64,000 nt of DNA, from the NCBI GenBank assembly GCA_016165875.1, contig JABBOT010000002.1:20848120-20912119 (forward strand). The letters run 5' to 3'. Shown here piece after piece: positions 1 through 12,580 of this stretch (the stretch's first letter is position 1; each line of letters starts with the position of its first letter). The stretch is from Acanthopleura granulata. Its lineage: Eukaryota > Mollusca > Polyplacophora > Chitonida > Chitonidae. The translations under genes were made by a program, and so were the position numbers. The notes under the pieces were generated by a model that made no database searches, was not told the DNA's origin, and saw nothing but the letters and a program-made list of their open reading frames with translations.

Positions 1-3000
1 TGCGTCATGAATATTTGCCACAGATTGCATGTCATTAGTCATAACCATCTGTCACTGAAGCTAATTTGGTCATACAAGTACATGTACTTCTGGTCATGTT
101 TAACTTTTAACAACTTTGCATTAATTGTCATTAAATTTGACTTCAGCAGGTGCATGTGCATACAAAGTGTGAGTGAAATATTTTATCAGAAGCATGTGAT
201 AGTCTTTATTGTTTTTTTTTCTGCTTGGTTTTTTTTTTCGCTTTTTTTTCCAGTATAAGTAATTGGGATGATGTTCAGCTGTTGCCCAAGGAAGAGCTGT
301 GTGGTACATGTAGTTTTTCTCAAATTTACATTGAATCACATACACAAAATATGTTACAGGTTGCCCACAAAAGTCAAAGTGTAACACTTGTCCTAAAGCA
401 CGGCATTAATATTTTCTTGTCATCTTATCTAAAAGAAATGGGTTGTAGACTAATTGTACATAAATTGCAAGTATTTTTGTAGAGTATACTAGTAATTCAT
501 TTCTACACATACGGATACGTCGTTTACAGCAGTAAAACCTTTATGAAAGGAATTTTGCTGCCTCTGGTGGCTTAGGTGTCTAATTTCCTTCCTGTATTGG
601 AAGAATGTTGCAAGAGGATATTCTGTGGAAGCACAGTGGTTATGATATGTCTGTATATTCAGTACACACATCATGTCCGAACTAGAAAGTTGTTCCATAA
701 CACCCTGCATGTTAAGACACAGTTTACCCTAACTGTGTGCTGATTATTGTGCTGCTAACTGTGGTTACCTTACAGCTGGGACCAGCATATAATAGTCCCA
801 GCTTACGGTGCCAGGTAGGCCTGTATACAGTAATAAATACAATGTACTTGTATAAACTTCAGTGTAATGACCTAACTCTTTTGCTACCGAATATTTAATT
901 CTCTACCCTCCAGGATTCTTCGGCTTTAAGTGATTTTTACAATACAAACAGCAACCACTTGAAAGGTACTGAATAACGATAACTAAACAAGCCGATGAGA
1001 GCGACTTGCTGGCCTGCCATACGAGTGAGCATAGAGCATAGCGAAGTCATAGTGAAGGAGTAAAGCTAGTCACTTCACCTTATTGCAGACTTCTTGCGTA
1101 CTCATATATTTTGTTGTTTTGTTTACTGTTTCATTGGGGTTTCATTACCGTGTTAAAGAACATATTCAAGAATACCTGTATTTTGCTTTAATGCATAAAT
1201 GGACACTGGTCAAATCCATGCTCAAAAACAAACAAGGTAAAACACCCACCCTTTGGCTGATACCTGGCAGACCTCTTGACTTGGGTCACGATTACCTGAC
1301 CAAGGAGGACACCTCGTCTTTGTCTAGTTGCTTATCCCTGTTAAGCTACATGTACTTTAGGGTTAAAGGCTGGCAGGTCAAGAATTGACGATGCATTTAA
1401 TGACAGGGCTTTCAGTATTTTGTAAGTTTGATTCAAGCAGTAATTTGTGCTGAGGATATTGACAGAAATGTCATTTTTACCGGCTTCATGATCTCCCACT
1501 TGTCAGTATTTGGCAATACACAGGGAAAATTCCATTCATGTGACATTTATGTTGTCAGTGATTGGTTAAAACTGACTGGCACCAGATTTCAAGTCACATA
1601 TTATCAGCTGCATCTCTATATCTGCATACATGTACTAATTTTCCCAAAGGCCATGTGAGTCATTTTATGGGATCTGGGTATTCGTATTTTACTCTTTAGA
1701 CATGGTCTGAAGCAAAAATCAGTTGGAAGTGTTTGCCTCTGTAAAGCCCACTCCATGTGGCATGTTCCAAACCTTTTGGTAAAATATGTGATAATGTGGT
1801 TTCTAATAAATGGTGAGAGAGAGAATTATTCTGCCAGCACAGGCCTCTTTAGTGTGTACATGTATTTCTATTATTTCGTTTCATAAATTGCATTGATAGT
1901 TGCCTTCCTGCATGTATAGGAAAAGGTTAATATCTAGTCATTCCTGGGCCAAACCTGTACTCTGTTGACCTGGACCTACATATAGCCCTTTTTTTTTCAT
2001 TTAAACTGGTCAGTTGTAGTGATGCTCTGTACATGTGCAAGAGGTCATTTTCTGTTGTCTGTTGGTCAGAAATTGGTCAGACAATCGTGATTTGTGTACT
2101 TACCTCTCTTGGGACCATTCTATGTGAATTTTTAACTTCTCATATGGGTTACCTTTACAACAAAATTACTACAACAGGAGTATTAAGGCAATAAGATATA
2201 ACTGTTTTTGTGGTGATTTATTTGACAAAATTCTCAAATTTATGGGCCAATCACATTGTATCTTGTTTGGTGTGTGGTTGATGGATTTACCATGAGCTCA
2301 TGGACATGAAACAAGCCTACATATGCTCCTGTTTAGTTGTTTGGATAATTGATGTACTAGGTAACTTGTCTAGGAGACACAAGTCTTAAGCTCGAACAGT
2401 AGAATAAGAGCCTCTGTACGAGTCAAACCCATTCTCCCAGACTGCCCCATCCTCGACCTACATTTGTACATTTTATCCAAACTTATATAAAGTCGACGTA
2501 AGATTAGCCCTATTGTTTGGGATATTTTGTCCACAGACTTCATCATGGTCAGTTTCACGAGATGGACTGCTTTTTCCAGCTCAAGGGTGACTTGTATCCT
2601 TGGTGAACTGAGAATTTTTCTCTTACGATAATTGAATAATATGTAATATGTTACCAACACTGTAAAACAGGATTGAGCAACAGAGGCCTGCAGTGTAGTA
2701 CTACACAGCAGGGTTTCCCGATTACCTAGACAGGTTCCCCATTCCCAAGTAATTTTGTTTAATCTTATTTTTGTGAACACAGCCAATTGAACAATTAAAC
2801 AGGGAATGGGTAAAAAGTGATAAAAATGAGTTATATCAATAGTTGTAAAATAGTTATTTCACATACCAAGTGGCAAGGCTTGCATTTATCTCTTTTTATC
2901 TATAGGCCAATTTCATTTCATTTTACTGTTGCTTTCTTTTGCACTGATTACCTTTTATGCTGTGTTGTCCTTTGGTTGGATGATTTTTATTTTGTCCCTG

Positions 3001-3807
3001 GTACCAGAATTTTTAGGCTTTTTTTGTTTGTTCTTTGGTTATGTAGAAATTATCATTGATATTGTGCCTTCTGTGCATCTGTTTTTTGTACCTTTTTCAA
3101 AATATGTGGACTAATACCACTTTGATGTTGTGTGATTACTCAAATCAGACCCAAACCTTCTACATTAAATCAAGCAGACCGTTTTTCTCTGAAATGCATT
3201 AGCTCATGATTGAGAAACATGTTTTTCTACAGCTTGGTAATGGCAGTCCAAACACAAAGATCTTTTTATTCTAGTATTTATTTTTTAAAAAACTTTCAAA
3301 CCCATACTCTGCTGTTAAACAACAACCAAATAAGTAAATCAAGCCAGTTGCTCATGATTATTTCACTTCAGTATTGTGAATGGAGCCTATATTATGTGTG
3401 GAGAAAATAGGCTTTAATTAGGAGCTGTTTTTTGTTTGTTTGTTTTCCTCATTTGCAATCAGACTGGAGCTAATTCAGTATGGGTGAAAGCTACGAATAT
3501 ATTTCTGAAGTGTGTCATGGAATGTCACCACAGCACCTGTGCAGTACCACCACAGTGGCGTTAATCCATAAGCATTCATTCACTCTATGGGAAAACCGAT
3601 TGGAGGTCACCATTTTACACCTAAGTCACAGTCATGACCATTGTTAAACAAAAATGACACCACAGAGGAATGTCCACATGCTTTTTTTGTAATGCCTAAT
3701 GAGGAAGTGTCAGAAGTAATTTACACTGGGCTTGAGTACGGTTTGTCCAGTGTTTTAACCCACAATAGCACCATTGCTCATTGGAACATTTTGTCTGTTT
3801 GTCACAG
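1..3807. other. No confident gene; probably upstream intron of the membrane-protein gene
   Basis: The first 3.8 kb is AT-rich, with T-rich runs on the + strand like the introns of the + strand genes further on. Open frames here are short, overlap on both strands and show no family resemblance. Two stretches have splice-like borders: 776-814 (39 nt between TTACAG and GTAGGC) and the stretch after the long pyrimidine tract ending near 253. Neither can be joined in phase with confidence to the exon at 3808. Most likely this is intron or ectodomain-side sequence of the gene that ends at 6659. Confidence 0.4.
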
Positions 3808-6659
3808 CTATCAACAAGGTTTCTGCCATAGAGTACCACAGTGGAGCCTTGGATCCAGCTGACAGTAAGAAAGGTAAGATGGCGTGTGGATGATTGCTGG
3901 CAGGGTTGGTATAGTTGTGAGTGGATTTTGTTTTTCTTCAGTGAAGTTTCTTCAAACCTCATTTATTAGGGGTCCATGCAGTTTGACCTTATTTATTATT
4001 GTTATTATTATTGTTATTATTATTATAGTCCACACCCACGGGTCAATCTCAGCAAAATTTATACACAGCCATGCGCCTTGAGCCATAGCCAGCCCAGTCA
4101 ATACAACTCTTTTCGGCCAAATCCAACTTTGAAAGAAATATTGTGGTATCCAGTTTCTTTACATACCCGTAAGGAAGAGTACGGGCTTTAGGACGATGTG
4201 CAGAAAAGTAACTACCAAGCTGAACACCATGGTTTTGGACTGGTGAATGTTTTTTAAGAAAACAACACTTAGGACCACTTATTCCTTTTAGCTATTTAGA
4301 CCAAAATTTCCTGCCAGCTACATGCAAGTCTGTTCTCGCCTGCTCTTATAACTTAACTGAACCCAGGCAAATCAAACACTGCAGTGGCATGGCCATGCGT
4401 CATTGGTGGAGCAAGTTGAAATGTACATATTTAGCCAGGTGCTGTGATTGCCAAGGCCTAACATGGGCCAGGTGCTATTCTGGTGTTCAGTAATAAACCC
4501 GGTGTACAAGATACCTGCTGGTGTAGGATTCAAACTCAGTTGATTCCCTGTCGTTTCAGTCACACTTTTTCTCACTTTCCAATACGATTTGTGCATGCAG
4601 GGCTTTGATTCTTTGAGAGCATAATGAAGACCATAAATTACCGAATTCCTCACATAGTGGTGGTAACTTACAAAATACTGTATTGAGCTCAGGGTTTGCA
4701 CACAATTAGAGCTCAATAACACAAGGGAGATTTTCCATCAATTGTGCCCTTTGTTCATATTAATTACCATAAATTACAAATTTCACTCTCAGATGCCCAG
4801 GAACAGGGAAAGCAAAGTTCAAAACAATGTATCTTAAAAAAAGCTACTGTATGTATTTTTAGGGGTTTTCTCTCAAAAATTACACCATTCATAAGTTTGT
4901 TGTGCACTTTCACAAGTATACTAATTTTAATTATCTATCTCATCAACATTTATTCATTACTCTCTCACCATCTATCCCCCACGGGCAAGCTCTTTGGTAG
5001 CCTTGCTACCACATCTAAGTTTTACGTTCTACTCAATTAGTTCATCCTTTCCTTTAGTTGTCTACTTTACATGTACCTTATTTGCGCAACAACTTACAAT
5101 CACCTTCACTTATTCAAACTTTGCAAGATTTTATTGATTTACTAGTAACTGGTGTAGTCTCAATTTCTTTACATACATTTTAGCATTTTTTATTTTTATT
5201 TTTTTTTTGACAAACATCCACATTATGTTACATAGAATAGTTTCCTGAAAACATTCCGTCTAAATCATTTAAGTGTTTATTGGAATCACCGAGAGACAGA
5301 AAAACACATCTGCCCATATACATGAAATTAGCTGGCAAAACTGTAGATTATGTAAGCAGTATGTGGGGAGGTCTGCCAGCAACCTGCGGATGGTCTTGGG
5401 TTTCCTCCCACCATAATGCTGACCGCCATTGTATAAGTGAAATATTCTTGAGAATGGCATAAAACACAAATCAAATAAAAAAATAAATTATGTTAGCATC
5501 ATTATAACTTAATGTTCATTGTCACCTTAATAGCGAATGTTTACGTGTATGTGTGTCTTTTGTTCCAGGCACAGTCATCGGGATATGTGTAGGAAGTATC
5601 TGTTTCTTGCTGTTACTGCTTTGCATCCTGTTCTTTATGTATAGGAGAAGGTAAGCAATCCAAGGGCAGTAACTCCTTCATAACATTGTCTGAAATTGGG
5701 AGGACGAAGTTTCTAGTTACAGGTCCATTTTGTTTGGTCCTTTTTGGCTGTAACAAATAACTCTGTAAGTTGCTCTGACTATGTGGCCATCAATCTGTTG
5801 GTCAGATTTTTGAAATCCTGTGTTTTAACATGGAACATTCACTTAACAAGATGACCGAATGCAAGACAACATGTACAATGTTAGACCTTTCCGAGCTGTC
5901 ACTCAAGGACGTGCATTAGAGTAATCATAATCAGAATTGTTGCAAGTAGGTCAACTGGATTTCCCTCATATTGGCTTGCAAATGTTTAATCTTTCTATGA
6001 CACTGTGACGTCACAGTTGCTTTCACTGAGAATGGAATGAAAAGTGACGTCATGAGAAGGGTTGGTGGTACATCATATGTTGTGGGTCTATCCATTGCGA
6101 ATTACCTACTAACTGTAAAACACACATATCTTAGATAGTTACCAGCTTTTCCCATCATTTCTTTGCCACATAGTTTCAACTTTCTTCCAGCATTTGACAC
6201 TGAAAAACAAACTGCTTGTTTCTATTTGACAGACAGAGGAAGAAACCTAATCGTGAAGATGAGCCACCTCAGTTTGAGAACCTGTCATATGCTCAGTTAC
6301 GTCAAGTGGAAGTGGAAGGCGGTGAGACGGACGCCATGTGCTTCACAGCAAATCAGATGAACTCTCTGTATGAGGAAGTCAGCAAGCCTGTCAATCATGG
6401 GGTCAACTATTACGCCAACATAACTGGCGGCGCAGCCTGCGCAGAAGCTACGCTGTCGCCCAAAGTCACCAATATTGAAGCCGCCAAGGAGAATAATGCC
6501 ACAACTGAGAAAGCAGTGGACAAACCGATGCAGGTAAAAATTGTGAACAATAAGTTGTATGACATGGAGAACTCACCAGAGGGCGCTACATCTGCTGAGG
6601 TGGACACTGCTGTTTATGAGAAACAGGATGAGGAGCACCATTATGAGGACTTGAACTAA
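3808..6659 (+). CDS. 3' part of a single-pass type I membrane protein with ITIM-like cytoplasmic tail (5' partial)
   Basis: Three in-phase exons: 3808-3873, 5569-5650 and 6233-6659 (stop TGA/TAA class at the end), giving the last ~190 residues. Exon one is a short juxtamembrane piece with no cysteines. Exon two encodes a hydrophobic helix rich in Leu, Cys, Ile and Phe, closed by the basic stop-transfer cluster YRRRQRKK that crosses into exon three. Exon three is an acidic tail with tyrosine motifs LSYAQL and SLYEEV, both fitting the ITIM pattern [S/I/V/L]xYxx[I/V/L]. It also has YANI (a YxN type Grb2-like site), LYDME, VYEKQ and a C-terminal HYEDL. By family knowledge such tails recruit SH2 phosphatases or adaptors in adhesion or immune-type receptors; this role is inferred. 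The ectodomain is not visible, so the family cannot be named. Splice phases are 1 then 2 and agree. Confidence 0.7.
3991..4025. repeat. ATT/GTT microsatellite
   Basis: Imperfect trinucleotide run of ATT and GTT units inside the intron between the first two exons of the membrane-protein gene. Confidence 0.8.
5365..5486 (+). mobile_element. SINE 3' fragment
   Basis: It carries the core and tail shared by several elements here: 'TTTCCTCCCACCATAATGCT', then GTATAAGTGAAATATTCTTGAG, then CAAATCAAATAAAAAAATAA. The tRNA-like 5' part is missing, so this is a 5'-truncated or eroded copy. It lies in the intron just before the transmembrane exon at 5569. Confidence 0.75.
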
Positions 6660-7056
6660 CTGATCATTCCCCGTTATTGAAGTGTGCGTCTTTAGTGCCA
6701 GAGGTGGTATGTCTGAGGAGTTGTTTCCCTTGAATGACCAATTTCAAGACTTCTCCTTTTTGAACTGCTATCAGAAATCCTCAGATTTTCCTGATTTCTT
6801 CCTTCTTCCTGTAGTGTTCCCAAGTGCTGTGCTAGGTTTAATATAAACGTCCAATTTCTTTTACTTGTTGAAGAAAACTACAGGAGAATCTCGTTCTGTG
6901 ACATTATGAACAGTTGGTTTTCTGTGTACATGGACATTCATGCCTTCTGAAAAGTGATCTGGCATATCTAAGTTACAGCATGTGCAAATATGGTGGCTGT
7001 CAAATCTGTCACTCTACCTTTAACATACAATAACAGTTTTAAACATTACATTTACA

Positions 7057-7136
7057 GTTTCCTCCCACCATAATTTTGGCCGTCGTTGTATGAGTGAAAT
7101 ATCCTTGCGCAAGGCACAAATCAAAAAAATACAGAA
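7057..7136 (+). mobile_element. SINE 3' fragment
   Basis: It contains TTTCCTCCCACCATAAT, GTATGAGTGAAATATCCTTG and CAAATCAAAAAAATA in the same order as the full SINE at 23206-23434. Only the tail half is present. Confidence 0.7.
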
Positions 7137-7690
7137 AGCACTAGAAAGCTGAAAAAAGAAAATATGGAACTATCCAAAGTGATACAGGCAGTTTACCCAA
7201 GAAAGCTAAGCTCTTGCATATCCCTGTACATAATAGTGCCACCTAGTACCCATGCGTAGATCAGATTTTCAGACATCACATACCATGTTTTATCTGTCTG
7301 AGAAATTTTGTAAGAAAGATGCCAAGTTAGGAAAGACGCAGTGAACCCGGTTTCTGAAAGAAATACGAAGTTCACAGTCAGTCTCAGGTCAGTGTTTAAA
7401 TACTCACACTTAGGGTGATTCTATTATCATAGCCAAAATCACCGATTAAGATCAGTTAAGACAGGTTACTGGGCTTTCAGCTGCTCAGCCTCAGCTTAAT
7501 TAGTGGCAAAACTTTAACTGAATCTACCTGTAATGGCTGATTGCTTGCTTTTTGTGTATTAGAAAATAATGGAAGTTGTCATTAAAAGTGCTCAACACCA
7601 CGTACTGTACAATGGAAATGTCTTGATAGTATTTGTAGTGATGTGATATTTTGTGTCATGGTGTATCAATGTGTTTCGTGTTATTTCTGC

Positions 7691-8066
7691 TATTTCAATA
7701 ACCGTCTGAATGGCTTCGTCTGAGTCTCATTTGATCACACTGTATGGAGCTATGATCTGTTTGCTCTGCCTTTTACTATTGTTTGTGATTCCGGACTGGT
7801 CAGATTGGACGCGGATATTTCAAGAACCGTCTGAATGGCTTTGTCTGAGTCTCATTTGATCACACTGTATGGAGCTATGATCTGTTTGCTCTGCCTTTTA
7901 CTATTGTTTGTGATTCCGAACTGGTCAGATTGGACGCAGATATTTCAAGAACCGTCTGAATGGCTTTGTCTGAGTCTCATTTGATCACACTGTATGGAGC
8001 TATGATCTGTTTGCTCTGCCTTTTACTATTGCTTGTGATTCCGGACTGGTCAGATTGAACATGGAT
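7691..8066. repeat. Tandem repeat, three copies of 125 bp
   Basis: Copies start at 7691, 7816 and 7941 with the word TATTTCAA[TG]AACCGTCTGAA and are near identical, with only scattered point differences. The third copy ends in GATTGAACATGG, where the array stops. The spacing is exactly 125 bp between successive copies. No open frame or known element is visible inside the unit. High identity implies recent amplification or homogenisation. Confidence 0.95.
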
Positions 8067-11000
8067 ATAGGACACTGCCAAACAGTCTCAATTTAGAAAA
8101 TATAAATCATAATATCTCAAGTGGACTGAGAGCATGAAATATTTGACAGTATATCTAATTTTGAATCTCGACAAGACAAAAACTTGAAGATAGACAAGAG
8201 GAGAGGCCAAAACTTTTATTCCAAGGTAATGATTCAAATGAAACTTGTTGAAAATACAAAAGTAATCAGTGTGTTGTAAAGGTTATATTTGTACTAGTCA
8301 GGTATTGGAGTTGTTAAAATTAAGTAGGAACTGTTGTAGATATTATCCCGTTGTTCCTTCTAGACTGCTGTTGACTTTTTTCTATTGTGTACATGTCTGT
8401 GTATTTTCTATCTTTGCTACGAAGAAAAGTTTCTAAAACCCTAGCCATAACTGTTGCAGTAGTACAGAAAATATATTATTTCCCATAGGTTGATGTGTGT
8501 ATTTGTGTTAAAATATGTTCCATTTTGTACTGTAAGTAAGAGTAATACTCATTACATATACTGGCTGGGTGCAAATGATAACACAGCATAATACATGTAT
8601 TGTATAAATTTGTTGGAATGTCATTGTCATCATGGTAAAGCCATAAGTAATTTCTGATGCTTTGAAAGTACTTAAGTCATCTCTTTAATGTTGTTTATCA
8701 GGCTAAAATATTGAGTTAATCCTAACTTTGCCGACCTGTGCAGGCTTAGAGGAAAGTTTGTGCCCTTCTGTTGCAGGAAATTCTAGTCATTTGTGTGAGA
8801 TGAGGAAGGATTTGGCTTTTGTATTAAAGCATTATTGCTTTATAAGCTATGCAGCGTTTCAGTACTTTACTGTGCCACAGGACAAGACAACGAATAATTC
8901 TCGGAACTAAAACCATCATTATACATACCTTGGGTTGAAAGAGTTTTTCACTGCATGGCCTGTAATCAAAACTGCCCCTTGAAGTTTTCCATTCTAAGGA
9001 AGTTTGGTCTTGGAAAAGCAGAGCAAGAATGTTTGAAAAAAGGAGAACCTAGCTATCTCCTTCAAATCATTCATGTCTTTTGTGCATTTTGCACTGGTGA
9101 AAAATATTCAGAAAAAAAATAAAAATAAAACACAGGGTTAATTTGATAGATCAGATATTTTCTTTCTTCTCACATTTCTCCTTGAGCATAACTACAGTTT
9201 AAACACCATGCAATGTCTGTAAGGATGCTGAAATTGTATAATTTGTCATATGGGTAACTTATCCGTTACCATACAAATGTCATTCTGTATATTATTCATG
9301 CTTTGAAAGTTTTGAGTAGTTAGCATTATGCCTAGTCTTAATAGAGAACTACCTTTATGCCTCGTAGGTCTTTTTGCTAATGACTGACAAATTCTAAACG
9401 AATTTGTCTATAACTAAGCCTTAGATTTCAATTCTTAACGCTGTTTGTCATCCTTGTATTTTAATCTGCATGTTAGGTTATGCAGATTTTATGTACTTTG
9501 CCAAGTTACATACAAGCAATTGCACTCTAATCATGTGTAGTGTTGTCAAACAAAAATATTGCCAAAAAATTGTTACCGATTTTTATATCTTCCAGATGTA
9601 ATGTTTTCATGTCATGGGCATTGTAAATGGCCACTTGTATTAAAAGAGCATGTAGTTAACAGATGCCCATGTGAGTTTGGTGTTAGTTCATGATTATATC
9701 TCAATGATGCGTGAAAGTGAGTCTGATAACATGCAAATTTCTCATAATCGTGATTTCGCCTTACATAAATTTCACGCCACATGTGGTACCTGTTTTAGGC
9801 ATTGTCCATACCAGTCACTAACATTCCAAAGCTCTGTCAGACACAAGAGTAGTATGACACGGTTCATGGGTTCTTCATTGGCTATGCTATTGGCTAAAAC
9901 GTGTTGCCCATTCCGGCTTTTGCAGTGACAGCTTGTGGACAACCTGGTAGCGGATAGTGCTTTTGTATAACATGGAAATAATCATGGCCAATCCGACTCG
10001 GACTAGTGTAGGAATTGCAGAGGCAAACGTACCCCATTGGGTAATGGCAAGGACAGATATCTTTTGGAGAGTCCACTGAGGGGTAGTTTTAAATAGTGAC
10101 GCAGAGCTACATTGGATTAAGGAACTTCATGTTTCAATTATACAGTGTCCACATCATTTGGGGGAAAAGAAATCCATACTAGTGACATATTTTGTAAGTA
10201 GGAAATATATTACGATTGGCCTCGTTTCATGAAGTTTGGTTTTACATCTCAAAGATTCTTGCGGCCAAACTCCATAATTAGAATAAGACAACTGTTACTA
10301 GAATCTTCTGCCCTCTTCTTACATGTAATTCCTTGTGAATCACATCAAGTACAAATCAGGGGAAACCGACCTTCAGTCCATTGAGGCCCATAATATCTCA
10401 TTCCACCAAAGATTTGTTCTCGTCGCCGCCAGCTAACCTCAGGCCAACAACGTCGCAGGCTAGCTTTACTCTGGGCGCCGCACCTAAAATTTAATAAGAC
10501 AAAAGTAATGTAAGTGAAAACGTGGTCTTAAACACCAATCAAATAAGGCAATAAATTTTATTCCTCTTTAAAAGTACGAAACCAGTATCAACCCTTTCAG
10601 TCATTTAAATGACTTTGCTTGAGATTAGTATTGCTTATCAAAAGCTATCACAGCAGTTAATAACATTTGCGGATTTACTTTTAAAAAAATGTAGCGGTTT
10701 CTACCACACGGTTGCTGAATGACATTATTACAAAAGTAACTAGCTGTGAAATTGTCCCCGATCTCTATGTTAACGAATAGTGTTATTAAAATGTTTTCTG
10801 CGCGTAAATTAAAGTAAGGAAGAATGAAAATTGTTTGTGAGCCGAATGACTCGATAACGACAACAGTTCAAAACGCGCACGTTACAAGTGACGAAAAGGT
10901 ATGGAAGCAGCTAATTTGTGATTACACGATTGCGCGTTCAAAATATGAAGAAGCGCCTTGACGTATGTCCTATTATCTCTTAAGTGTTTTGCGACGTTTT

Positions 11001-12550
11001 AAAGATAGTTTCCCTGACATATCGACAAGGGTTATTGGTTTAGGCAAACTGGAAGAGTCCTGTGGAAACCAGAATAGCCTACATCGCTAAGTAGGCGTCT
11101 TGGCAACCTGTTCAGAGGTGAATGAACGCTCAAATCAGCGGGAGCAGGATTCCAACACGCGATCTATGGTTAAGGGCCATGAGATTACGGTGTTCACTCT
11201 CAGGAAGTCTTTATGCATATCAATCGACAAGCGTGGGCCCTAACCTACATCGTGAGGAAGGTTGAAAATTAGCTTGCAGCAAGACATTAGCTAAGTCATT
11301 GCCATCTCCACTGAACGACTAGATACATCGAGCTCTTATTTTAGATCACAATAGCTTTATCCCTGCCTGATTAAACCCATTCTTTACTAGTGACACTCAC
11401 CTAAATTATTAATTTTCATTTCATACACCAAAGTCTTGCTCGAACAAACTTATGCGATAGGTGAATGAACGCTCAATGTTACTTATCAGGCCGCATTGGC
11501 ACCTATATCAACCCCCGAAAACTAAGTGTGTGACTTAGCGAAGACGTGAACTCCATTTTTGTGAGGTTTTTGTACGATTGTATTCAGCTCTCGGGATTGT
11601 TATGTCCTGCACCTCGGCGAGCAAACCAAATAAAATGGAAACTTTTCCTTCTCAGCATGTCTTTACATACCGAGAGCTTCCAGGTGAAGACCATCTACAT
11701 ACTTGTAATACTACGTGGAAACGTATCCGATTGAATTTCTAAACACAAAGCTCCTCATGGAATCAAGGGGCCGGCTCCTTTCTTTGAGGACACCATTCAT
11801 TTGGCCTATGTATGCTGCTTAAAATGTTTTGAGTCAGACCATGTAAAAATATGGTACATCAGTTAATTATAGACAGATCTTACTGGAAAAAAATGTTTTT
11901 CATAAATTTCTTTCATGGAACCGATTTTGTGTTTCTTGCTTGTCATGTTGGCTCCCATGGGCGTGAAACACAGAACCGAGCAGTTATTTTCGCTTAGGCC
12001 AGTACGGGTGAAAGCCTCAGCCTGAGGGCAACAATTCAAATGTTTATCACTAATGAGTATTTGCTTTCCTCGTAAAGCGATTCTCAAACCTCCTATCTTG
12101 CACAACAAACAGTTGATGGACAAAGGTGTAAAATTATTACTTTAGTGTCTTCATCATAAACATAGAATACATTTTCAGTAAGACAAGACTAACGCCCTAA
12201 ACTTAAGAATTTTTCACTCATATGACGTCCGGTCCGTTTATAACCGAGGAAGCGGGACTAAACCACCCTCCTTGATCAGCTACCAAAACTAGCTGTGGCT
12301 TAAGAATACGGTAGATCTGGATTCGAACTCGCAAACCTCATAGTGCCTGACAGTCGCGACGAGCAATGCATTATATATAACCATCGTGTTGCAAGGGGCC
12401 CGCACGAAATATATAGAGAAACGAAAGGGGCTTGAATGTATATGGGGATTGTCGTCTTCTGGTGTTGATTCCATGTTTGCGGCAAGAGAAGTTAGAACAA
12501 GAGAACCGCATGGAATGCTTCCGGGAACTGCACGGTCAAATTCGTTTTTT

Positions 12551-12580
12551 GTTGTTTTGTTGTTGTTGTTGTTGTTGTTT
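12551..12580. repeat. (GTT)n microsatellite
   Basis: Run of GTT units interrupted once by an extra T. No nearby gene is evident. Confidence 0.85.

Noticed and set aside
254..300. Exon after the long pyrimidine tract ending in CCAG
   Set aside because: The donor GTACAT is weak, and no partner exon in a matching phase was found.
776..814. 39-nt micro-exon between TTACAG and GTAGGC
   Set aside because: Splice borders are good and the frame is open, but phase does not fit the next known exon at 3808 without further unseen exons, and the peptide has no recognisable content.
2370..2786. 138-codon open frame on the - strand
   Set aside because: No family resemblance and no splice context; it lies in the probable intron of a + strand gene. 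Length alone is compatible with chance.
12300..12400. tRNA gene on the - strand (GAGTTCGAATCC B box)
   Set aside because: Only a B-box-like motif is clear and no cloverleaf could be folded; a decayed SINE head is more likely. The same holds for B-box-like motifs near 11165, 14500 and 62010.
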